A stretch of DNA of 41,530 nt from positions 1-41,530 of the forward strand of contig JASJDR010000059.1 in assembly GCA_030065615.1 (NCBI GenBank). Direction: 5' to 3'. Shown in pieces: positions 33,952-41,530 of this stretch. Numbering within the stretch: position 1 is the first letter of the stretch; each line of letters begins with the position of its first letter. Source of the DNA: Xenococcus sp. MO_188.B8. GTDB taxonomy: Bacteria; Cyanobacteriota; Cyanobacteriia; Cyanobacteriales; Xenococcaceae. The position numbers and the translations under genes are program-made. Below the pieces are notes generated by a model. That model did no database searches and had not been told where the DNA came from. It saw only the letters and a list, made by a program, of their open reading frames with translations.

Positions 33952-34254
33952 TCACTGGATTGGATTATGAACCGTCACTAACTTGGTACCATCAGGAAAG
34001 GTTGCTTCTACTTGCACTTCCTCAATCATTTCTGGTATTCCTTCCATAACCTCGTCCTGTTTTAAGAGAGTTTTGCCGTAACTCATCAATTCAGCTACCG
34101 CTTTTCCTTCTCTCGCACCTTCTAAAATATTCGCAGAAATATACGCCACTGCTTCAGGATAGTTTAGTTTAATCCCTTTTGCCTTTCGCCTTTCTGCGAC
34201 TAGAGCCGCAGTGAAAATCATTAGTTTATCTTTTTCTTGAGGAGATAGTTGCAT
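33952..34254 (-). CDS. ureA: Urease gamma subunit
   Basis: 100 residues. [20 protein letters not shown], then [29 protein letters not shown] and a [13 protein letters not shown] end: a full UreA. First gene of the cluster in transcription order. Upstream (34255-34330) TAAAAT in a reasonable position could be a -10 box. I see no convincing NtcA site (GTA-N8-TAC), which is the usual nitrogen control signal in cyanobacteria. Confidence 0.96.
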   Translation of the reverse strand: MQLSPQEKDKLMIFTAALVAERRKAKGIKLNYPEAVAYISANILEGAREGKAVAELMSYGKTLLKQDEVMEGIPEMIEEVQVEATFPDGTKLVTVHNPIQ

Positions 34255-34529
34255 AGATCTTGTGTATTGAAGAGGCTATCATGATTTTAGCAGGGACAGG
34301 TCACTAAAAAAATCTTTTATTGTTATAAATAAAGCGATAAAAAGAAGTTACGGAATCATCGACTTAAGGAACGAGGAATGAAGAACGAGGAAGACATATA
34401 TCAGTAGCGGTTCGCGAATCTGTGAGATAAACTTTGCAGTGAATATTCCATTTACGTCGGCTAACGAGGTCAAGCACGCCAGTTTAACCAATTAGCAATT
34501 AGTCTAAGCTGTTATCAATTATTAACCAA

Positions 34530-35696
34530 ATGAAATACCTGAGATACTTAATTCCCTTTATCGATCCTCAAGTTCGTAATTGGACATGGGAAGCTCGCTT
34601 ACTGAATTGGTTGACTTGTATTTGGTTATTAGTGGGTTTAATCACCCTAATATCAGCTTCTTATCCAGAAGGAGTCGTAGAACATCAAGATGGATTTTAT
34701 ATTCTAAAACGACAATTAATTGGGATGATTGTTGGTCTAATTGGATTTAATATAGTAACTAATAGACCATTGAAAAAGACCTTAAAAATATCTCCTGTTA
34801 TGGTTATATTTTTATTATTTTTAATCTTTATGACTACTGTTCCTGGAATTGGTAAGACAGTTTATGGAGCCAGACGTTGGATTGCTTTAGGGCCTTTTTC
34901 TTTACAACCTTCAGAATTAATTAAGCCTTTCTTAGTCATGCAAGCTGCTTATTTATTTGCACGATGGAAAAACTTACCTTGGAATATTCGAGGAACTTGG
35001 TTAGCAATTTTTAGTCTTACCTTAGCAGGAATTTTAATTCAACCGAATTTAAGTACTACAGGTTTGTGTGGTATAAGTTTATGGTTAATTGCTGTCGCTG
35101 CGGAGTTACCTTGGACTCAACTACTATCAGTAAGTCTCGGTGGTTTAGCTGTTGCGGGATTAAGTTTATGGCATAATCCTTATCAATGGGATCGTATTGT
35201 TTTTTTTCTGGAACCTTGGGATGATCCTCAAGGGAAAGGCTATCAACTAATTCAAAGTTTAATCGCGATCGCGTCTGGTGGTTGGACTGGTTCTGGGTTA
35301 GGTTTATCACAACAAAAACTTTCCTATTTACCAATTCGCTCTACAGATTTTATTTTCTCAGTTTATAGTGAGGAATTTGGCTTTTTTGGTTGTTTATTAC
35401 TCTTAATTTTTATTATGATTTATGGAACAATTGCTTTACGAGTTGCTTTTAAATCTAAAAATAAAATTCAAAGGTTAATCGCGATCGGTGTCATGGTGTT
35501 CCTTGTCGGGCAATCTTTAATTAATATTGGAGTTGCCACTGGTTCTTTACCTACTACAGGTTTACCTTTTCCTTTCTTTAGCTATGGAATTAATTCTATT
35601 GTAGCTAGCTTATTATTAGCTGGTTTACTAATTCGAGTTGCCAGAGAAAGTTCTCAAGGTAAAATTATTAAATTAAAAATTGAAGAAAGAGTTTAA
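34530..35696 (+). CDS. ftsW: FtsW septal peptidoglycan glycosyltransferase
   Basis: 388-residue SEDS-family integral membrane protein with about ten transmembrane helices. Conserved pieces: YGARRWIALGPFSLQPSEL, QPNLSTTG, GKGYQLIQSLIAIASGGWTG, STDFIFSVYSEEFGF and the C-terminal LPTTGLPFPFFSYG. The Ser-Glu after LQP is the polymerase active region. It polymerises lipid II during division together with a class B penicillin-binding protein. The FtsW rather than RodA choice rests on general similarity and on cyanobacterial context. Confidence 0.9.
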   Translation: MKYLRYLIPFIDPQVRNWTWEARLLNWLTCIWLLVGLITLISASYPEGVVEHQDGFYILKRQLIGMIVGLIGFNIVTNRPLKKTLKISPVMVIFLLFLIFMTTVPGIGKTVYGARRWIALGPFSLQPSELIKPFLVMQAAYLFARWKNLPWNIRGTWLAIFSLTLAGILIQPNLSTTGLCGISLWLIAVAAELPWTQLLSVSLGGLAVAGLSLWHNPYQWDRIVFFLEPWDDPQGKGYQLIQSLIAIASGGWTGSGLGLSQQKLSYLPIRSTDFIFSVYSEEFGFFGCLLLLIFIMIYGTIALRVAFKSKNKIQRLIAIGVMVFLVGQSLINIGVATGSLPTTGLPFPFFSYGINSIVASLLLAGLLIRVARESSQGKIIKLKIEERV

Positions 35697-35744
35697 AAAT
35701 TAAAAATCTCAGTATTACTATATTGCAATTAATATCGTGAGATC

Positions 35745-36269
35745 ATGTTTGATGAAGAAGAAAAGCAGATTTTTTTGAAGTATAAAAAAGCATTAATTAC
35801 TGTGGGGGTAGATTTATCAGATGAGTTTGTAATTGACTATATAGAAGGTTGCAACCATGACCTGGAGAAAAGATTTCAGGCGATTATTTCTTATTGGTAT
35901 TGGCTGCAAACTCAAAAACGAGACATAGAAAATGCTAATCAATTGTTAATTCAAGCTTTTGAGCAAGAATGGGAACCTATTGAGTGGCAGGAAGAATTTC
36001 TCAACAACGATAAATTTAAAAGTCCCGCTGAAAAATGGTGGGAGCAAGCTCGTAAGGTAGATATTCTGAAAAACTTGATTGTAGATGTTAAAGATAATTT
36101 ATGGTCTGGAGGTAAAATTGTTTTTCAAAAGCCTAATGGAGAGCTTTGGAACATGGATTTAGAAATAGCCATGGATATGAGTTGGCAAGAAATCATTACA
36201 TATTATCAAAGAGTTACAGGAACAATTATTGATTCTCAGCCAGGATATTTCTTGTTTCGTGATGAGTGA
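35745..36269 (+). CDS. Hypothetical protein, Trp-rich
   Basis: 174 residues with no recognised family, acidic and rich in Trp (EWEPIEWQEEF, KWWEQARKVD). No signal peptide or membrane segment, so probably cytosolic. Its last eight bases overlap the preferred start of the glycosyltransferase gene, so the two form an operon. ATG at 35745 without a strong ribosome binding site. Confidence 0.65.
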   Translation: MFDEEEKQIFLKYKKALITVGVDLSDEFVIDYIEGCNHDLEKRFQAIISYWYWLQTQKRDIENANQLLIQAFEQEWEPIEWQEEFLNNDKFKSPAEKWWEQARKVDILKNLIVDVKDNLWSGGKIVFQKPNGELWNMDLEIAMDMSWQEIITYYQRVTGTIIDSQPGYFLFRDE

Positions 36270-37113
36270 GTTTAAGTCGAAAATCATGGTTAAATCTTTG
36301 ACGGTATTAATGAGTATTTATAACGGAGAAACATATTTAGCAACAGCAATAGAAAGTATCTTAAGCCAAACATTTACTAATTTTGATTTTTTAATCGTTG
36401 ATGATGCGTCTACTGATAAAAGTAGCATTATTTTAAAGAAATTTGCTCGGCAAGATTCACGGATTAAAATTATTACTAATAAACAAAATCAGGGTCTAGC
36501 TTATAGTTTAGCTCGGGGAGTAGAAGCTGCAACAACACCTTGGATTGCCAGAATGGATGCTGATGATATAGCAATACGCGATCGCCTAGCCAAACAGATG
36601 AAGTATCTTGAGGAAAATCCCGACATAGATATTCTAGGAAGCTATGCTTTAAATATTAACGATAGCGGGGAAATTTTAGGTGAAAGAAAAGTTCCTAGTG
36701 ATCATAAGAATATTTGTCGGTTGATTTGGACTAATCCACTGATTCATCCTACGGTAATATTTCGTCGTTCAGCAATTTTAAAAATTGGTTCATACTATTG
36801 TAAAACTCGCCAAAGAATCCCCGAAGATTATCAGCTGTGGTTTCGCGCTTGTGCTGCTGGTTTACAATTTACTAATTTACCTGAACCTTTAATTTATTAT
36901 CGTTTTTCTGAGAGAAATTTTGTCAGAAATAATCTAGAATTTTTATTGGCTCATGTGTTAATTGGTTGGCAAGGTTGTTGGTTAGTAAAGGCTTCTCCTC
37001 TAGCTTATTTAGGTATTACTAAACCTTTAGTACTGGGAATATTACCTCCAGGTTTAAGATATCTTGTTTATAATTGGCTCAAACAATTTGATCCGAGAAC
37101 TCAAGTTAGTTAA
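36262..37113 (+). CDS. Family 2 glycosyltransferase
   Basis: 283 residues from ATG 36262; alternatives are 36229 (long, unlikely) and 36286 (MVKSLTVLMSIYNG). GT-A fold: LTVLMSIYNGETYLATAIES, FDFLIVDDASTDKSS, the metal-binding MDADD and the acceptor region EDYQLWFRACAAGL. It transfers a sugar from a nucleotide donor, probably in cell-envelope or exopolysaccharide synthesis. C-terminal hydrophobic stretch (LLAHVLIGWQGCWL... ) suggests membrane association. Overlaps the upstream hypothetical gene (coupled). Confidence 0.87.
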   Translation: MSEFKSKIMVKSLTVLMSIYNGETYLATAIESILSQTFTNFDFLIVDDASTDKSSIILKKFARQDSRIKIITNKQNQGLAYSLARGVEAATTPWIARMDADDIAIRDRLAKQMKYLEENPDIDILGSYALNINDSGEILGERKVPSDHKNICRLIWTNPLIHPTVIFRRSAILKIGSYYCKTRQRIPEDYQLWFRACAAGLQFTNLPEPLIYYRFSERNFVRNNLEFLLAHVLIGWQGCWLVKASPLAYLGITKPLVLGILPPGLRYLVYNWLKQFDPRTQVS

Positions 37114-37152
37114 GAAATAAAGTTGTTGCTTCTAAGGATAAAAGAAACAAAA

Positions 37153-37368
37153 ATGATTGAATTACATCCTGAATTCATATTTAAAAATGGGAAAAAAGAA
37201 TTTGCAGTCCTTCCCTATGAAGAATTTTTAAAACTACAAGAAATACTAGAAGATTTAGAGGATTTAAGAGATTTAAGACTAGCCGAAGAAGAGGATCAAA
37301 ATAACCCCGATTATTCCTTGGATAAAGTCAGGGAAATGCTTGATATTAAAAATTTAAGTAGATCGTAG
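37153..37368 (+). CDS. Orphan type II antitoxin (Phd/YefM-like)
   Basis: 71 residues from ATG 37153. MIELHPEFIFKNGKKEFAVL and PYEEFLKLQEILEDLEDL give the strand-helix head and long acidic helix of cyanobacterial prevent-host-death type antitoxins, with a tail that usually wraps a RelE-type toxin. No toxin gene follows. It may neutralise a toxin encoded elsewhere or be a leftover. Confidence 0.65.
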   Translation: MIELHPEFIFKNGKKEFAVLPYEEFLKLQEILEDLEDLRDLRLAEEEDQNNPDYSLDKVREMLDIKNLSRS

Positions 37369-37431
37369 CATTAGATATATTGCAAGAAGGTCACGCTATA
37401 ATACTAGACCGAGATTTTTTGATCGAAATTT

Positions 37432-37608
37432 ATGTCAAACAAGACATTTGACCTTAAAGAATTACCAGCTAGTGTTACTAAATTACTATCCTTGATTCAA
37501 GATGGCCAAGAGATCGTAATTACCAATGATAATATTCCAGTTGCTAGATTAACTCTACTTAACCCTGTTGCTCAAAGTAGATCTAAATTAGAAATTGAGT
37601 GTGGTTAA
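37432..37608 (+). CDS. Second orphan antitoxin (Phd/YefM-like, 58 aa)
   Basis: 58 residues: MSNKTFDLKELPASVTKLLS, then LIQDGQEIVITNDNIPVARL, the Phd/YefM fold in short form. Partner toxins of this group are mostly PIN-domain RNases, but none follows (repeat sequence starts about 45 bases later). The two antitoxins in a row without toxins suggest deletion of partners. Confidence 0.7.
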   Translation: MSNKTFDLKELPASVTKLLSLIQDGQEIVITNDNIPVARLTLLNPVAQSRSKLEIECG

Positions 37609-37874
37609 TCTCTAGGAAATTCAAATTATACACCAGCTATGTAAACTAATATTAAATATTTAGCAGTAAGAAGTGTTTGATTCCTATTGACGCTCCCCAC
37701 CAAAAGCTACGCTTTTAATAGACCTCTTGCATAATTAATTAAGAGTATTTCTATTAAACTCTATAAAGCACTACTGATAACTGATGACTGACAACTGAAC
37801 AAGCCTATGTTTTCGTAGAGAAAGTACCAAAAATCAAGCTTGAAAAATTGCCTGAAGCCGTTATATTTTAATGG
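37609..37874. other. Intergenic region with IS-end-like sequence
   Basis: 266 bases without a gene. ATTGACGCTCCCCACC near 37697 resembles IS605-type end sequence, and AGACCTCTTGCATAA near 37720 resembles ends of IS5-family elements. Deletions mediated by such elements might explain the missing toxin genes. Confidence 0.35.
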
Positions 37875-39443
37875 TTACAGTTCGCAGCGCGAGAAAAAAA
37901 TGGTTCCCCCCTTATGTATATAGTTATCTTGGTAATTCGCGTACAACCTTGGGAGACCACCTTTTTTACTAGTTAATATATTATTATATGCATGCAAATC
38001 CTTCCGCAACCACGACGAGTATCCTAAATCTGATTCTATTCCTGACTCTTCTGTTTTCCATCCTAAATCAATATAGAACTGCCTCCAAATTTCCATTGGT
38101 GAATCGGCAGTAGGACTTCCATTATTTTGCCAGATTTCTTTTTGCACGCTCAAGCCGAATTTTCCCTGACTAGAATCTAGCCACAGTCGATCAATAATAC
38201 GTAGATCTTTACAGGACAATTTATTGAGATCTTCTTCCGTAAAAAAACCTGATTCCGCCCCAACAGATCTTAATATCATCCTTGATGTTTCTCGATCTGC
38301 CTCTTTCCACTTTCTCGCTGCCAGTAAGTCTCTTAGTTGAGTGTAATCAACACCTGTTGCCTTAGAGATCAGAATAGTTTCTGGCTCACTTGAATCAATT
38401 ATTGAAGGTGACGGTTGGGTTACTGTCGTCGTATTAGAATCAGTGCTAGTTTCTTCTGAGACGTTATCAGGTTTTGGCTTCAAAATAGCAGTTGTGGTAG
38501 AGTCAGCATTAGTTTGAGGTCTTAGTGTTACCTCGTCTGTTGACTTGAAGAAAAACGAACCAATTAATGACTCTCGATACCATGGCCTTTGTAGCTCATC
38601 AGTTTCGCGCAAAACTGCTGCTCGTACTTGTCGGAACATATCCGCAACTTCCAGGTTAGGAGTCTTTATATAATCCAACAGATTTGAGGTAAAGGGAGAA
38701 TTTCGCTGGTTCTGACCATCTTCAGCAAAGTCACCTGGTGCTGTCGAAAAGGCAATGATTGTTCCTTGTGGTGGCAAATCCACCGAGGATAAGCCCCGAA
38801 CAGCAGTAGAACCTCTTGTAGAACGCCATTGCCGATAAAAAGGGTTGTCCCGACAAGCATCAACGATCACAATATTTACTTCACTCTCCGCCTCTTCCAT
38901 AAATTTCAGAACATTGCTTAAAGAAATAGCCTCACGAATAACATGTCTCTCTCGCTTTAGTTGGGCATCTATAGGAATTAGATAGTTTTCTCCATCAACT
39001 TGAACTCCATGTCCAGCATAGTAAAACAATCCCACTGCGCCCTGGCTCAATTGTTTACTGAAATTTTCTATAGCTTCGTCCATTTCTTACCAATTTAAAT
39101 CTTTGAGCAAAATAACCTCAAAACCAAGTTCACGTAATGCCACAGCAATATCAGCAGCGTCATTGACAGGGTTTGCTAAAGGATCTTGATCTTCTTGGTA
39201 ATCTCCATTGCCAATCACGAGTGCTATCCGTTGTTGCCGTTGAGCTACTAACTTAGTTGTGCTCTTAATCTCTTGTTTCTGCTTTAATTGAGCAATCAGT
39301 TCTCTTTTCTCGGTTTCATTTTCATTGCTCAAGTTGGCATCTGAGATGGTAACAGTTTGGGCATCGTTAGCTGTTACGACAAAAGCTACAGATATTATGG
39401 CAGTAGCAATTTTGATTACACAAGGAAGATTAAACCGCAACAT
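37875..39443 (-). pseudogene. Caspase-GUN4 fusion gene split by an in-frame TAA
   Basis: Two consecutive frames belong to one gene. Upstream (39087-39443, 118 residues) has a signal-like N-terminus and the first strand of the caspase p20 fold (RIALVIGNGDYQ ... LGFEVILLKDLNW). A TAA at 39087-39089 follows, then Glu-Met and 402 residues in the same frame carrying the catalytic His (YYAGHG) and Cys (VDACRDNP), and a C-terminal GUN4 domain (about 240-402, TGVDYTQLRDLLAARKWKEA...). A CAA-to-TAA change (Gln in NWQEMDEA) would explain it. The intact product would be a secreted orthocaspase with a tetrapyrrole-binding GUN4 tail. The downstream part could restart at its ATG but would lack the first strand of the fold. 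Confidence 0.82.
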
Positions 39444-39591
39444 GATCGTATTTTTATGGTATTTTCTGCTAATTTCAATTTAGTAAGCTGATTAATTTCG
39501 AGTTTCTCAGAACGGTTCGAACTATATATAGGGATTGAGCGTCAGAATTATGCAAGTTAAATGTGAATTAGCCTAGTACCAACAGTAGTTC

Positions 39592-40164
39592 TCAATTTGC
39601 CGATCTCCTGGCTCCTACTATTCTAATAGTCATTTTTTCTGAAGACTCAAACAGAATTTTTTTGACCACATGAATTCTATCCGTCTGACCAGAAAGCTTC
39701 TCAAACTCTTCTCTACTCAAAACCGTTTCTAAGTTAATTGCTGCTTTACTAGGAGGATTACCCAAGTTTAAAGCCGAAACTGGAACTGCTTCTAAAGGGA
39801 TAGTTAAACCCCGAATAGGCACTCGCTTTCTAGTTCCACTTGTAGTTGTAATCCAGACATCTCCTTGGAATTCTATTTCCTTAATTTCCGATAAAACAAC
39901 TGTTTCCGAGAAGCTATTTGCTGAGATCACTAAATCTCTTGAATTAAAAGCGATCAACTCACCTGTGTAAGAGCCTCCTTGTTTTAGCCTGACAATGGCT
40001 GAAGATGGAATAGCGATCTCTAGTAATTGTTCATTAATCGCTATTTCCGAGCTTTGGGATATTTTTGATGAGTTCTCAACATTCGTCCTAGCTTCGCCTT
40101 TTATGCCAGTAACAGAAATGATTATGGCTAAAGCAAAAGTTAACCTCCAAAAAGCTTTTTTCAT
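39592..40164 (-). CDS. Secreted hypothetical protein
   Basis: 190 residues. A lipoprotein-free signal peptide (MKKAFWRLTFALAIIISVTG) precedes a beta-rich middle (IVRLKQGGSYTGELIAFNSRD, VVLSEIKEIEFQGDVWI) that recalls small Sm-like or SH3-like barrels; no family assigned. Upstream of the caspase-GUN4 gene on the same strand (148 bases before it), so the two may be cotranscribed. Exported role possible in the same process. Confidence 0.7.
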   Translation of the reverse strand: MKKAFWRLTFALAIIISVTGIKGEARTNVENSSKISQSSEIAINEQLLEIAIPSSAIVRLKQGGSYTGELIAFNSRDLVISANSFSETVVLSEIKEIEFQGDVWITTTSGTRKRVPIRGLTIPLEAVPVSALNLGNPPSKAAINLETVLSREEFEKLSGQTDRIHVVKKILFESSEKMTIRIVGARRSAN

Positions 40165-40220
40165 GATTTAGCTTCTACAATTAACGGCAAATTCAATTAT
40201 ACTTTTCCTCATACACAGGC

Positions 40221-41042
40221 ATGATTCAGAACGCCGTGACTTCATCCCCTCAGAACAATCAAGAACTCAATCCTCTTGGCAAGTTACTAAGTTTAGTTGC
40301 TCTATTAGCAGCAGCACTTTACTTCACTGGATGGATTTACCGCTGGGCTTACTTTGGCTTTTTTCAGGTAGGAGTCACTACGCTTAACTTGCCCGTAGAA
40401 TCATTTTATCTTGCTGCCTTTCGAGCCCTTGTCGGCAATCCCCTAATCATCTTGAAAACAACAATTACCTTCATGCTCACTGTGTTGGTGATTATTTTGA
40501 CTCTTCAAATCAGCCAAAAACTTCAGCGATTTTTTGTTAGATATCTGAGAAGAATCACATTAAACTTGACCTCTACTCAACTAGGTTCACTTAAATTTTT
40601 GTCATCTTTGATCGATGAACTTGTCATTGTTTTATGGATCTTAGTTGCCCTATTTTTCCTGGCTCAGTGGCAAGCTGATCGCGATTCCTTCAGAGATGCG
40701 GTTAACGAAACTTCCAGACTTCCAGTCGTTACTGCTATTATGCGAGAAGAAAATGCCCCACTGGGACGCAATTTGGATAATCCATTAGCCAATCCTTCTG
40801 GTTTTCGTGTGATCGGCGATCGCAAATTGTACGAGCAAATTCTGGGTAAAGAACTGACAGATACCAGCGATCCGAACCAATCTAGAGTTTGGCGCTTACT
40901 CATCGATCGAGATGGCTATTTCTATATTTTTCCAGCACTGCCCAATAAAGATCGAAATCTGAGCGTTCCCGTGCTGATCATCTATGAAAGTGGTAACGGT
41001 GATCAGATAACTATTCTCAGCCCTAAAGCCTCAGATAATTAA
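40221..41042 (+). CDS. Hypothetical membrane protein
   Basis: 273 residues. Three transmembrane segments (about 25-47, 76-97 and 134-147), then a soluble C-terminal half rich in charged and aromatic residues (VWRLLIDRDGYFYIFPAL). No family recognised. Divergent from the secreted protein gene, with only 56 bases between starts, hence a shared promoter region. Confidence 0.65.
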   Translation: MIQNAVTSSPQNNQELNPLGKLLSLVALLAAALYFTGWIYRWAYFGFFQVGVTTLNLPVESFYLAAFRALVGNPLIILKTTITFMLTVLVIILTLQISQKLQRFFVRYLRRITLNLTSTQLGSLKFLSSLIDELVIVLWILVALFFLAQWQADRDSFRDAVNETSRLPVVTAIMREENAPLGRNLDNPLANPSGFRVIGDRKLYEQILGKELTDTSDPNQSRVWRLLIDRDGYFYIFPALPNKDRNLSVPVLIIYESGNGDQITILSPKASDN

Positions 41043-41102
41043 TAAGTAGTAAGGCAAAATTAATTACACTAATAAAGAGAAAGCTAAGATTGAAATTTAC
41101 CA

Positions 41103-41530
41103 GTGCAATTAAGTCAGAAATTAAGCCAAGAAACGATAAAAATATTACGACGAGTATATCGTCAAAGTAAAAATCATCAAGTAAGACAAAGAGCACACTT
41201 CATCTTACTAATCAACTCAGAATACGAAATATCAGAATTAATCAAAATTTTTGGTGTCAGCCGTAAAACTATATATAACTGGAAGAATAATTGGGCAGAA
41301 AAAAAGTTGGTCGGCTTATATAATCGAGCAGGAAGAGGGCGAAAAGAAACCTTCAACCAAGAACAAAAAGAACTAATTAAAAAATGGACCAAACAAAATA
41401 GTAAAAATCTCAAAAAAGTCCTCGCACGAATTAAACAAGAATGGGGAATCACAACTAGTAAACACACTCTAAAAAGGGTCGTAAAAAGCTTAGGCATGAA
41501 ATGGAAAAGACTGAGAAGAGTTGTGGGAGG
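41103..41530 (+). CDS. IS630-family transposase, N-terminal part (truncated by window edge)
   Basis: 142 residues from a GTG start, with the IS630 paired helix-turn-helix DNA-binding head: LINSEYEISELIKIFGVSRK, TIYNWKNNW, then GRGRKETFNQEQKELIKKW, and ITTSKHTLKRVVKSLGMKWK. The frame stays open to the edge; the DDE catalytic domain is beyond. Probably an intact insertion sequence, but that cannot be judged here. Confidence 0.85.
   Translation, partial: MQLSQKLSQETIKILRRVYRQSKNHQVRQRAHFILLINSEYEISELIKIFGVSRKTIYNWKNNWAEKKLVGLYNRAGRGRKETFNQEQKELIKKWTKQNSKNLKKVLARIKQEWGITTSKHTLKRVVKSLGMKWKRLRRVVG

Noticed and set aside
34255-34400. NtcA site upstream of ureA
   Set aside because: GTAACTTCTTTTTA-like sequence lacks the second half TAC at the right spacing.
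17575-39443. Stop-codon reassignment of TAA in the organism
   Set aside because: TAA ends many intact genes in the window (for example grrP and the 58-codon antitoxin); the two internal TAA are better explained by mutation or sequencing error.
1-41530. tRNA or rRNA genes
   Set aside because: No cloverleaf with a GTTCRA T-loop and acceptor stem, and no rRNA signature, was found by reading.

Overview
The window comes from a low-GC cyanobacterium. GCGATCGC (HIP1) octamers are scattered through the chromosomal genes (for example near 15419, 18222, 20065, 20516, 21043, 25860 and 28191). Typical cyanobacterial genes are present: a DUF1816 protein, a Psb35-like protein, a caspase-GUN4 fusion, hpnA, and a Grr peptide locus. 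The many IS200/IS605, IS607, IS630, IS6-like and ISH3-like relics and dispersed palindromes suit a large, repeat-rich genome of the Pleurocapsa/Hyella/Stanieria kind, but the genus cannot be fixed from sequence alone.

Region 1 (1-12.1 kb) is accessory and biosynthetic. On the minus strand lie a partial acyl carrier protein at the left edge, two decayed transposases, and a 1285-residue fusion of a flavin halogenase, an AMP-ligase and a carrier domain. Beyond an IS605-type right end at about 5680, a block with visibly higher GC holds an FMN alpha-hydroxy acid dehydrogenase, a divergent single-domain VOC protein, and a tight three-gene minus-strand operon. That operon encodes a QueC-like PP-loop enzyme, an Asp/Glu/hydantoin racemase-family protein and a divergent cyclodipeptide synthase homologue. 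It starts inside a truncated IS607 recombinase gene. Two small genes with Gly-Gly leaders and strong ribosome binding sites (11014-11292 and 11917-12132) lie upstream and look like RiPP precursors.

Region 2 (12.5-17 kb, plus strand) is a complete grrP-grrM-grrA locus: a secreted binding protein, a radical SAM/SPASM maturase, and a precursor whose tail carries four FGDF(A/G)D blocks, that is, eight Phe-X-Asp tripeptides. A cyclic-peptide-type ABC exporter follows. Then come a BrnT/BrnA toxin-antitoxin pair and a hypothetical gene broken by a stop codon.

Region 3 (18.3-26.2 kb) is mostly ordinary chromosome: hpnA, a strongly folded intergenic element (possible ncRNA), a large GT39-like membrane glycosyltransferase with a TPR tail, a TerB-family protein, DUF1816, a Psb35-like protein and NAD kinase. 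Two repeat-laden gaps separate some of these.

Region 4 (26.4-34.3 kb) is a complete set of urease genes in an unusual order on the minus strand (ureA, ureB, ureG, ureD, a gap of about 1 kb, ureE, ureF, ureC). A solitary tnpB lies just downstream of ureC. Repeats interrupt the ureA-ureB and ureD-ureE junctions.

Region 5 (34.5-41.5 kb) has ftsW, a hypothetical gene overlapping a GT2 glycosyltransferase, two orphan antitoxins, a caspase-GUN4 gene split by one in-frame TAA, a secreted protein, a membrane protein, and the start of an IS630 transposase running off the edge.

The most novel material is the operon at 7982-10742 with its neighbouring leader peptides, and the FxD-repeat Grr precursor.
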